Shown piece after piece: positions 1 through 8,622 of a stretch of 64,000 nt of DNA. Position 1 is the first letter of the stretch, and every line of letters starts with the position of its first letter. The translations under genes and the position numbers were made by a program. Location: positions 250,325 to 314,324 of the forward strand of contig NZ_CP046228.1 of NCBI RefSeq assembly GCF_012562965.1, written 5' to 3'. The DNA comes from Enterobacteriaceae endosymbiont of Plateumaris rustica (GTDB lineage Bacteria; Pseudomonadota; Gammaproteobacteria; Enterobacterales; Enterobacteriaceae). The notes under the pieces were generated by a model. It saw nothing but the letters and a program-made list of their open reading frames with translations. It made no database searches and had not been told where the DNA came from.

Positions 1-159
1 TTTTGAATATATATTAGTAATTTTTTGTAAAATAATATTTTTTATGTTCTTATTCATTTTTTCATTAAAAATATTTGTTGTTTGTATTTCATAATTTTTA
101 AGAATAAAATCACCAATTTGACGAATTATACGTATAGCAATATTTAGCATTGGACGCAT
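1..159 (-). CDS. suhB: SuhB (inositol monophosphatase family), N-terminal part only
   Basis: The minus strand opens with ATG at 159 and reads 53 codons without a stop to the window edge. The start MRPMLNIAIRIIRQIGDF closely matches E. coli SuhB (MHPMLNIAVRAARKAGNL). SuhB hydrolyses inositol monophosphate in vitro and in E. coli also acts with Nus factors in rRNA transcription and ribosome maturation; which role persists here cannot be told. All metal-binding motifs lie beyond the window. It diverges from nfuA across a 187-nt spacer. No clear Shine-Dalgarno is seen before the ATG. Confidence 0.85.
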   Translation of the reverse strand, partial: MRPMLNIAIRIIRQIGDFILKNYEIQTTNIFNEKMNKNIKNIILQKITNIYSK

Positions 160-346
160 ATATATTTTCTCATTAAGTATATAGTATATAGATTAAAAAT
201 ATTTTATAATAAATATTTAAATTTTATTAAAAAATAAAAAAATTAATATTTTTTATATATTAAATAATTTATATACAATATAATTGTAATTTTATTAAAA
301 AATATTATAAAATATTTTTTATTATTAATAAATTTAATCGATCTTT

Positions 347-922
347 ATGTTAAAAATTACTAGCATGGCAGAAAAATATCTTTATTATTTATTATCTTCC
401 AAAAAAAATAAACTAATAAGAATTAGAATTATTAATAATAAAAATAATTCTTTTAAAGGAAATGTTTATTTTTGTGATAAAAAAGAAATAAAAGATACTG
501 ATTTTGAATTTCAGTTAAAAAATTTTTCTATATTTATCGAAAAAAATAATTTTCAATTACTACAAAAATTAAAAATAGATTTAATTAATGATACTTTTAA
601 TAAAAAATTAACATTCACAATAACACAAAAAGATACTAATAAAAATAATAAAAAATTAATTTTTTTAAAAGAAAAAATCAATTTATTTTTAAAAGAGAAA
701 ATTAATCCTAAATTATTAAATCATGGAGGTTATGTAATATTAAAAAAAATTACTCAAGACTATTTATTAATGTTAGAATTTTATGGAGGTTGTAAAGGTT
801 GTTCTATGATTAATAATACTTTTAAATATTGGATTGAAAAAGAATTATTAAATAATTTTACTGAATTAAAGGGAATTTCTGATATTACAAAACATAATGT
901 TAATAAATTTTCTTATTTTTAA
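347..922 (+). CDS. nfuA: Fe/S biogenesis protein NfuA
   Basis: NfuA carries and transfers [4Fe-4S] clusters to apo-enzymes. The protein has the same length as the E. coli one (191 aa). Residues 1 to about 95 form the degenerate A-type scaffold domain and about 105-191 the Nfu domain, with the cluster-binding CxxC visible as GGCKGC (Cys149 and Cys152, the same positions as in E. coli) and a conserved NHGG stretch before it. It is followed by metA on the same strand after 79 nt, and diverges from suhB. Nothing suggests decay. The spacer to metA carries a short AT-only tandem repeat. Confidence 0.96.
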   Translation: MLKITSMAEKYLYYLLSSKKNKLIRIRIINNKNNSFKGNVYFCDKKEIKDTDFEFQLKNFSIFIEKNNFQLLQKLKIDLINDTFNKKLTFTITQKDTNKNNKKLIFLKEKINLFLKEKINPKLLNHGGYVILKKITQDYLLMLEFYGGCKGCSMINNTFKYWIEKELLNNFTELKGISDITKHNVNKFSYF

Positions 923-1001
923 TAAAAAAAATAAAATATTTTAATAAATATTTTAATAAATATTATAAATATAATTTTATGTTATAAAAAAAGGTAGAAA
1001 T

Positions 1002-1889
1002 ATGCCAATAATAGTTCCGGAAGAATTACCTGCTATTAATTTTTTAAAAAAAGAAAATATAATTTTATTAACTAAATCAAAAAATTATAAAAAAATATTT
1101 TGTTCAAAAAAAATTATTATTTTAAATCTTATGTTTAAAAAAATAGATACAGAAAATCAACTTATTAGATTATTATCTAATTCTCCTTTGTTAATAAATT
1201 TATTTTTATTATGTATAAATGATTCTCAATCTAATAATATATCTTCTATAAAACATACAAAAAAATTTTATTTTACTTTAGAAGAAATTTATAATGAATA
1301 TTTTGATGGATTAATTATTACTGGTGCTCCTTTAGGATTAATTAATTTTACTGAAATTAGATATTGGAAAAAATTTGTAAAAATAATTGAATGGGCAAAA
1401 AATCATGTAAATTATGTTTTGTCTATATGTTGGTCAGTACAAGCAATATTAAATATATTATATGATATACCTAAAAAAAATAATAAATTTAAATTATCAG
1501 GAATATTTAAACATAAAACTTTATTTAAAAATAATCTTTTAACAAAAGGTTTTGATGATTATTTTTTTGTTCCACATTCTAGATATGCTAATTTTTCTAT
1601 AGATATAATAAAAAATTATACTGATTTAAATATTTTATCTATTTCTGAAAAAGCAGGAGCTTATTTATTAACTAGTAAAAATAAAAAATATACTTTTATT
1701 ACTGGTCATCCAGAATATGATGCAGAAACTATAGCTAAAGAATATAAATCTGATTTAAATGTTAATTTAAAATCTTTAATTCCATTTAATTATTTTCCTA
1801 ATAACGATATTTCATTAACTCCTAAAGTTAATTGGAGAAGTCATGGTAATTTATTATTTTCTAATTGGTTACATTATTTTATTTGTTAA
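1002..1889 (+). CDS. metA: Homoserine O-succinyltransferase MetA
   Basis: MetA activates homoserine with succinyl-CoA, the first committed step of methionine synthesis. The catalytic cysteine is in LSICWS (Cys143; E. coli Cys142), and the His/Glu pair is in TGHPEYD (His236, Glu238). Gly112 in PLGL matches the residue associated with succinyl rather than acetyl transfer in the family. The length is 295 aa against 309, the shortfall being the C-terminal tail after the conserved WRSHGN stretch. An AGG-containing upstream sequence supports the ATG. No other methionine gene and no MetJ operator-like sequence is visible nearby. Confidence 0.96.
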   Translation: MPIIVPEELPAINFLKKENIILLTKSKNYKKIFCSKKIIILNLMFKKIDTENQLIRLLSNSPLLINLFLLCINDSQSNNISSIKHTKKFYFTLEEIYNEYFDGLIITGAPLGLINFTEIRYWKKFVKIIEWAKNHVNYVLSICWSVQAILNILYDIPKKNNKFKLSGIFKHKTLFKNNLLTKGFDDYFFVPHSRYANFSIDIIKNYTDLNILSISEKAGAYLLTSKNKKYTFITGHPEYDAETIAKEYKSDLNVNLKSLIPFNYFPNNDISLTPKVNWRSHGNLLFSNWLHYFIC

Positions 1890-1960
1890 TATAATACAAT
1901 TTAATTATTTATCAAATATAAAAAATATGTATTTAATTTATTACTAATAGGTTAAAACTA

Positions 1961-3688
1961 ATGTTAGCTAGTAAATATTTATTTTTTACATCTAAAAACA
2001 AAATTCCAACTAATAAAATCAATAGTTATTATTTAATGATAAAATCTGGTATGATTAAACAATTATCTTCAGGAATATATACTTGGTTGCCAACAGGTTT
2101 AAGAATTATTAAAAATTTTAAAAAAATAATACGTAAACAAATGAATAATATAAATTTTATTGAAATTTTAATGCCTATAATACAACCTAGTAATATATGG
2201 GAAGTTAGTGGACGTATTTATGATTACGGAGATGAATTATTTAAAATAATAGATCGTAATAAACGAAATTTTTTTTTAGGACCTACTCATGAAGAAGTTA
2301 TTACTTATCTAATTAATAATGAAATAAAATCATATAAAAATTTACCTTTAAATTTATATCAAATTCAAGTAAAATTTCGTGATGAAATTAGATCTCGTTT
2401 GGGTGTAGTACGTTCTAAAGAATTTTTAATGAAAGATGCGTATTCTTTTCATCTTAATGAAAAATCTCTAAAAAAAACATATAATATTATATTAGATACA
2501 TATAAAAAAATTTTTGATTTAATTAAATTAAAATATTATATTATAAAAGGAGATAATAGTATTATAGGTGGAAAAATTTCTCATGAATTTCATATATTAT
2601 CTAATAATGGAGAAGATTCTATTGCATTATCAAAATCGGGAAATGCATATAATACTAATTTAGTAAAATTTTTTATTTCTAAAAAGAAAATAAATATTAA
2701 TAAAAATTTTTTAATTAAAAAATTAATAAAAATTAACAAATCAGTAAATTTTAAATATATTGCTAAAAAACTTAATTCATCAACTAGTAATATTATTAAA
2801 ACTATTATAGTTAAAACTACGGAAAAAAAATTTTCTTTACTTGCTTTACTAATTAGAAGTGATTATAAAATAAATATTAATAAAATAGAAAAATTAAATG
2901 AAAATATATTAAAACCATTAAGTATTTTATCTGAGAAAGATATTATTAGTCTTTTTAAAGTAAATCAATATTCTTTAGGTCCTATTAATTTAAATATACC
3001 AATAATTGCTGATTATTCTGTAATTAATATGAGTAATTTTATTATAGGTTCAAATATTAACAATAAATATTATATTAATATTAATTGGAAAAGAGATTTA
3101 CCAATTCCAAATAATATTCAAGATATTCGTAAAATATATAATAAAAATTTAACTTGTAATAAAAAAAATTCATTAATTATTAATAAAAGTATTGAAATAG
3201 CTCATATTTTTCAACTTGGTACAAAATATTCTAAATTAATGAATGTTACTATACAAAATATAAAAAAAGAAAAAATTCCTTTATATATGGGATGTTATGG
3301 AATTGGAATTTCTCGTATAATTGCAGCAATTATAGAACAAAATCATGATAATAATGGTATATATTGGCCTTCATCTCTTGCCCCATTTAAAGTCGCAATA
3401 ATACCAATAAATATGTATAAATATAGTGTAATTAAAAAAATTTGTTTTGATATTTATCAAAAATTTATTTCTTTAAAAATAGAAGTAATTTTAGATGATA
3501 GAAAAGAAAGTCCTGGAGTTATGTTTAAAGATATAGATCTTATTGGAATACCTCATATAATTATTATTAATAATAATAATATTATAAATAATAATGTTGA
3601 ATATAAATTTCGAAAAACAGGAGAAAAACAAATAATATCTATAAATAAAATTATTGATTTTATTATAAATAAAGAAAAATTTAATTAA
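1961..3688 (+). CDS. proS: Prolyl-tRNA synthetase
   Basis: Class II synthetase charging tRNA-Pro, of the bacterial type (575 aa against 572 in E. coli). Motif 2 is seen as FRDE at 139-142 followed by RSRLGVVRSKEF, with GPTHEE before it; motif 3 is the GCYGIGISR region near residue 445. The lysine and asparagine rich stretch from about 220 to 400 occupies the place of the inserted editing domain, so that domain is still present but strongly diverged. A C-terminal anticodon-binding domain follows, with DDRKESPGVMFKD. The 3' end overlaps the convergent tilS by 8 nt, so no terminator separates them. Confidence 0.97.
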   Translation: MLASKYLFFTSKNKIPTNKINSYYLMIKSGMIKQLSSGIYTWLPTGLRIIKNFKKIIRKQMNNINFIEILMPIIQPSNIWEVSGRIYDYGDELFKIIDRNKRNFFLGPTHEEVITYLINNEIKSYKNLPLNLYQIQVKFRDEIRSRLGVVRSKEFLMKDAYSFHLNEKSLKKTYNIILDTYKKIFDLIKLKYYIIKGDNSIIGGKISHEFHILSNNGEDSIALSKSGNAYNTNLVKFFISKKKININKNFLIKKLIKINKSVNFKYIAKKLNSSTSNIIKTIIVKTTEKKFSLLALLIRSDYKININKIEKLNENILKPLSILSEKDIISLFKVNQYSLGPINLNIPIIADYSVINMSNFIIGSNINNKYYININWKRDLPIPNNIQDIRKIYNKNLTCNKKNSLIINKSIEIAHIFQLGTKYSKLMNVTIQNIKKEKIPLYMGCYGIGISRIIAAIIEQNHDNNGIYWPSSLAPFKVAIIPINMYKYSVIKKICFDIYQKFISLKIEVILDDRKESPGVMFKDIDLIGIPHIIIINNNNIINNNVEYKFRKTGEKQIISINKIIDFIINKEKFN

Positions 3689-5003
3689 AATTTTTATCCC
3701 AAAAGATAAAATTTTCTTCTTTTTCGTTATTAATTCCTTCTATTGTTACTAAATTATTTTGTAATTCAGCAATAAATATATTATTATAAAATAATAATGG
3801 AATGTTATTTCTTTCCCATATAGGAATATTAAGTTTATTCCATATGTTATGTATTTTGTTTTTTTTTTTAAGATTTAAAAAATAATATTCACCAGTAATA
3901 TAAAATTTTATAAATACTATTTCTTTTTTTTTAGGTTTTCTTATTTGAAGAGTATTTTTTTTATATTTACTTAAAAAGATTAATTTTCCTAAATTATTGG
4001 GTAATATAAACGGGATTAATACATTAATCCATTTATAAATATTATTTTTTAAAGTAAAAAAATTTTTTATACAATATAAACATGAATTGTATTTTCTAAT
4101 TTGATAATTGCTTATTTTTACATATGATTTAAAATTTGATTTCGAACATACAACTTCTTCCCATATTATTGATAATACTTTTCTGGAAGGCATTTGACAT
4201 TTATTATATTCAATCCATTTCCTAATTATAGTATTTCTTTTTATAATACTATATTTATGTAAAGGAATAAAAAATAAACTATTATTATATTGTATTAATT
4301 TTTTCATGACTGAACTTAGTAAATCTGTTATTAATTCTTCTTGTTCACGACAAATAGATGAAGTTTTTAATACAGATTTTTTAAAAAAAGGCCATCTATA
4401 ATGTAGATGTGGTAAAATTATATTACGTAAAAAATTTCGATCATATTTATTATTTAAATTACTTTGATCTTCTATCCAATCTAAATTATTTTTCATAGCA
4501 TAATTTAATAATTCTTTACGACTTATATTTAATAAAGGACGAAATAATCGTAATTTATTTATAATATGTGTTTGAGATATTCCTGATAATCCTTTTGGAC
4601 CACTACCTCTTTTCAAAAATAATAAAATAGTTTCATATTGATCATCTAAATGATGAGCTGTTACTATAATTTCATTATTTTCAATAATATTATTAAATAT
4701 TTTATATCTTTCTATACGTGCTTTTTCTTCAATATTACCTTTCTTATGATTTAAAATTATATTTTTACATATTATTGGTATATTCCATTTTTGACATTTT
4801 AAAAAACATATTTTAGACCATTCTTTTGAATAAAAGTTCAAATTATGATTAATATGAATAGCTCTTAATTTTATATAAGGATATTTTTTACGTAATTTAA
4901 CTAAATTAAATAATAAAACTGTAGAATCTAATCCTCCACTATAAGCTACTAATATTTTTTGTAATTTATGTAAAATAAACTGTATTTTTTTTGTAAATAT
5001 CAT
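3681..5003 (-). CDS. tilS: tRNA(Ile)-lysidine synthase TilS
   Basis: TilS converts the wobble cytidine of tRNA-Ile(CAU) to lysidine so that it reads AUA, the dominant isoleucine codon type in a genome this AT-rich. The ATP-pyrophosphatase loop is SGGLDST (residues 22-28). HHLDDQYET and KRGSGPKGL follow near 115-140, and YDRNFLRN near 190 marks the end of the N-terminal catalytic domain. The length is 440 aa against 432 in E. coli; the C-terminal substrate-binding half is poorly conserved. It is the last gene of the minus-strand block, 21 nt after dnaE; accA and ldcC, which separate them in E. coli, are absent. Confidence 0.95.
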   Translation of the reverse strand: MIFTKKIQFILHKLQKILVAYSGGLDSTVLLFNLVKLRKKYPYIKLRAIHINHNLNFYSKEWSKICFLKCQKWNIPIICKNIILNHKKGNIEEKARIERYKIFNNIIENNEIIVTAHHLDDQYETILLFLKRGSGPKGLSGISQTHIINKLRLFRPLLNISRKELLNYAMKNNLDWIEDQSNLNNKYDRNFLRNIILPHLHYRWPFFKKSVLKTSSICREQEELITDLLSSVMKKLIQYNNSLFFIPLHKYSIIKRNTIIRKWIEYNKCQMPSRKVLSIIWEEVVCSKSNFKSYVKISNYQIRKYNSCLYCIKNFFTLKNNIYKWINVLIPFILPNNLGKLIFLSKYKKNTLQIRKPKKKEIVFIKFYITGEYYFLNLKKKNKIHNIWNKLNIPIWERNNIPLLFYNNIFIAELQNNLVTIEGINNEKEENFIFWDKNFN

Positions 5004-5024
5004 TTTTGTATATTTAATTTTATG

Positions 5025-8000
5025 TTAATTAAAATTAAGTTTTAATTTTAATTTATTTTTTTTTAATATATATTTTAATTGAATTAATAAAATATCATTA
5101 ATTAATATCTTATACACCTTATTATTATATATTTTTATATTTTTATTTTTATAATAAAAATATATAGGTACACCTTTAATGTTATTATTTTTGAAAAAGA
5201 ATTTCTTTAAAATATCAAAGAAATTCTTTTTCAAAAATATTTTTTTTTCTTCAATAATTATTGAAATACTATATATATATTTTTTATAAAATGTATTAAT
5301 ATCTATTAAATTATTTCCTTGTAATTTAAATTTTTTGATAAAATTATCAAAAAATACTAATCCTTTTATAATAAGAATATTTTCTAATTTTATTAAAGAA
5401 TAAAATTTATTAAAAAGATCTAATGTCAAATTTACTTCTATTATTTTTGTATTATCATTAATATCAAAAGCTATTATTTTATCTTTTTTTGTATTAGTAA
5501 TATAATGTATATTACTAATAATTCCTGCTATCCTTAAATTATAAATATTTTTTTTATAAAAAAATTGGATATCTTTTATATAATTAATATTAAAAAAATA
5601 TTTTATATCTTGAAAAAATTCAATAAAATGATAACCAGATAAATAAAATCCTAAAGTATTTTTTTCTTTTAAAAATTTTTCTTTTTTTGACCAAATTAAA
5701 TTTATATTATTTAATATATTATAATTTTGACTGATCAAATTAAACATATCTATTTGACCTGTTTTTTTTATCTTTAAATACTGTTGAGCTATTTGTATAG
5801 TTTCATTTAATTTATTAAATAAAATTCCTCTATTATGTTTAAAACAATCCATTGCACCAGAAGTTATTAATTTTTCTATAACACGTTTATTAATTTTTTT
5901 AAAATTTGTATTTACACATAAATCAATAATTGATTTATATGGACCGTATTTTTTTCTAATATTTAAAATATGTTTTGTTTGATGTTTTCCTATTCCCTTT
6001 ATTGCTCCAAAACCATATACAATATTACCTTCTTGATTTACATGAAATTCATATATACTAGTATTAATATTAGGTGGTAATAAATTTACTTTAATATTCC
6101 AACAATCTTTTACTAAATTAATAATTTTTTCTGTATTATCCATTTCAGATGTTAATACAGCAGCCATAAATTCCGATGGATGATATACTTTTAACCAAAG
6201 TGTTTGATATGATATTAATGCATAACCTACAGAATGAGATTTATTAAAACCATAAGATGCAAAATTTTCTAAAAAATCAAAAATTTTCATTGATAAATTA
6301 TTATCAATATTTAATTTTTTTGATCCTTGTAAGAAATAAAATCTTTGTTTAGACATTTCTTTGTATTGTTTTTTACTAATAACTCTACGTAAAACATCAG
6401 CTTTTCCTAAACTATATCCAGCAAGTACTTGAGCTATTTTCATAACTTGTTCTTGATATAAAATAATACCATATGTAGATTTTAATACTGATCTTAATTT
6501 ATTATGTTGCCATTTAATATTTGGATAAGAAATAATTTCTTTGCCATTTTTTCTATTAATAAAATTTTCAACCATACCAGATTGTAACGGACCAGGACGA
6601 AAAAGAGCTAACAAAGAAATAATATCTTCAAAATTATCTGGTTTTAATTTTTTTATTAAATCTTTTATACCTTTAGATTCTAATTGAAATATTGCAGTTG
6701 TGTTAGCTTTTTTTAAAAATGAATAAATTTTTTTATCATTTAAATTAATAGAATTAATATCAATTAATACTTTATTTTTTTTTTTATTTTGTTTATTAAT
6801 TATTTTTAATGCATGATCAATTACAGTTAATGTTCTTAATCCTAAAAAATCAAATTTTACTAATCCAATATCTTCTATATCATCTTTATCAAATTGAGTA
6901 ACAATATTTTCTCCTTGACTATCACAATATATAGGAGTAAATTTTGTTATTTTACATGGTGATATAACAACACCTCCAGCATGTTTACCAATATTACGAA
7001 TAGTACCTTCTAATTTCAATGAAGCATTTACTAATTCTTTTACATTATTATCTGATTTATATAAATTAGATAATTTTTTATTCATAATAAAAGCTTTTTT
7101 TAAACCTATACCGAGATCTAAAGGAATTAATTTTGAAATACGATTGATAAAATCATAAGGATATCCTAATACTCTTCCAACATCTCTAATTACTGCTTTA
7201 GCTGTCATTGTACCAAATGTTATGATTTGAGATACTTTTTCATGACCATATACATTTTTTACATGTTCAATAACTAAATCTCTTTTTTCCATACAAAAAT
7301 CAATATCAAAATCTGGTAATGAGATTCTTTCTGGATTAAGAAATCTTTCAAAGATTAAATCAAATTTAATTGGATCTATATTAGTAATATTTAAACAATA
7401 TGCAACTAATGATCCAGCACCAGAACCTCTAGCTGGTCCAACAGGTATATTATTATCTCTAGACCATTGAACAAATTCCATAACTATAAGAAAATAACTA
7501 GGAAAATTCATTTTATTAATAACATCTAATTCTTTTAATAATCTTTTTTTATATATATTTTTTTTTAAATTTCTTATTTGTATATCAGGAAATAAATTTT
7601 TTAAACGTTTTTTCAAACCAATTTTTGCTTTTTTAATAAGAAAGTCTTTATTATTTACACTATTATTAAATTTAGGTAAAAAATATTTACCTAATCTTAA
7701 AAAAACATTACATCTTTTTGCTATTTCTATACTATTTTCTAATGCTTCAGGAATATCATGAAATAATTCATTCATTTCTTTAGCACTACGAAAGAATTGC
7801 TCAGAACTATAATTAGATTTTTTTTTAAATTGATTTAAAGTATAACCTTTATTAATAGATACACGAATTTCATGAGTTAAAAAATCTTTTTTATCTAAAA
7901 AACATACTTCATTAGTGGCAACAACGGGTAAATTAAAATCATTAGCTATATTTAAAATTAAATATATGTATTTTTCTTCATAGATACGATTAGTACGAGT

Positions 8001-8516
8001 TAATTCTATATAAAAATTATTTGGAAAATATTTTTTATAAAAATTAATAATTTTTTCAACTAAAAAAATATTTTTACTTAAAATATTTTTTCCAATATCT
8101 CCTTTAACTCCTCCTGATAATATAATTAAACCCTTATTATATTTAACTAACATTTTATATGTTATAAAAGGTCCAATAAAATTATCATAACCACCTTTAT
8201 AAGCATCAGATATTAATAATTTTAAGTTATAGTAACCAATATTATTTTTTGCTAAAATAATTATTTTAGTAAAATAACTATGTAAATTAATACAATTTTT
8301 TATTATAAATTCAGATCCAATAATTGCTTTAATTCCCGAATTATGAGCTTTTTTATAAAATTTTATTAAACCAAATATATTTGTAATATCAGTAATTGCT
8401 ATTGCAGGCATATTAAATTCAGCTGTTCTTTTAATTAAATGATCAATTTTTGCTAATCCATCTTTCATAGAATAATCACTATGAACATGTAAATGAATAA
8501 AATTTTTTTTGTTCAT
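5025..8516 (-). CDS. dnaE: DNA polymerase III alpha subunit DnaE
   Basis: Catalytic subunit of the replicative polymerase, 1163 aa (E. coli 1160). The N-terminal PHP domain opens with HLHVHSDYSMKDG. The palm aspartates are in PDFDIDF (about residues 400 and 402) and in VKFDFLGL (about 555). The internal beta-clamp-binding motif is recognisable as QIDMF near 920 (E. coli QADMF). The last 200 residues, holding the OB fold and tau-binding region, are strongly lysine/isoleucine/asparagine biased and contain a 23-bp perfect inverted repeat in the DNA (5186-5239). The frame is open throughout. It lies 106 nt from bamA, the whole skp-lpxD-fabZ-lpxA-lpxB-rnhB stretch of E. coli being gone. Confidence 0.98.
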   Translation of the reverse strand: MNKKNFIHLHVHSDYSMKDGLAKIDHLIKRTAEFNMPAIAITDITNIFGLIKFYKKAHNSGIKAIIGSEFIIKNCINLHSYFTKIIILAKNNIGYYNLKLLISDAYKGGYDNFIGPFITYKMLVKYNKGLIILSGGVKGDIGKNILSKNIFLVEKIINFYKKYFPNNFYIELTRTNRIYEEKYIYLILNIANDFNLPVVATNEVCFLDKKDFLTHEIRVSINKGYTLNQFKKKSNYSSEQFFRSAKEMNELFHDIPEALENSIEIAKRCNVFLRLGKYFLPKFNNSVNNKDFLIKKAKIGLKKRLKNLFPDIQIRNLKKNIYKKRLLKELDVINKMNFPSYFLIVMEFVQWSRDNNIPVGPARGSGAGSLVAYCLNITNIDPIKFDLIFERFLNPERISLPDFDIDFCMEKRDLVIEHVKNVYGHEKVSQIITFGTMTAKAVIRDVGRVLGYPYDFINRISKLIPLDLGIGLKKAFIMNKKLSNLYKSDNNVKELVNASLKLEGTIRNIGKHAGGVVISPCKITKFTPIYCDSQGENIVTQFDKDDIEDIGLVKFDFLGLRTLTVIDHALKIINKQNKKKNKVLIDINSINLNDKKIYSFLKKANTTAIFQLESKGIKDLIKKLKPDNFEDIISLLALFRPGPLQSGMVENFINRKNGKEIISYPNIKWQHNKLRSVLKSTYGIILYQEQVMKIAQVLAGYSLGKADVLRRVISKKQYKEMSKQRFYFLQGSKKLNIDNNLSMKIFDFLENFASYGFNKSHSVGYALISYQTLWLKVYHPSEFMAAVLTSEMDNTEKIINLVKDCWNIKVNLLPPNINTSIYEFHVNQEGNIVYGFGAIKGIGKHQTKHILNIRKKYGPYKSIIDLCVNTNFKKINKRVIEKLITSGAMDCFKHNRGILFNKLNETIQIAQQYLKIKKTGQIDMFNLISQNYNILNNINLIWSKKEKFLKEKNTLGFYLSGYHFIEFFQDIKYFFNINYIKDIQFFYKKNIYNLRIAGIISNIHYITNTKKDKIIAFDINDNTKIIEVNLTLDLFNKFYSLIKLENILIIKGLVFFDNFIKKFKLQGNNLIDINTFYKKYIYSISIIIEEKKIFLKKNFFDILKKFFFKNNNIKGVPIYFYYKNKNIKIYNNKVYKILINDILLIQLKYILKKNKLKLKLNFN
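5186..5239. repeat. 23-bp perfect inverted repeat inside the dnaE 3' region
   Basis: Arms at 5186-5208 and 5217-5239 are exact reverse complements of 23 nt, separated by an 8-nt loop (5209-5216). The element lies in the part of dnaE encoding about residues 1093-1110, outside the conserved polymerase motifs. It would form a strong hairpin in the dnaE transcript. It is not followed by a T-run on the coding strand that would make it a plain terminator. Confidence 0.85.
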
Positions 8517-8622
8517 TTTATATTAAACTTTTTAACTAATATTATTAATCTATAATTAATACATAAGCACATATTTAATATTAAATATATAAGAAATTTT
8601 ATTATTAAATTTAAAATTTTTA

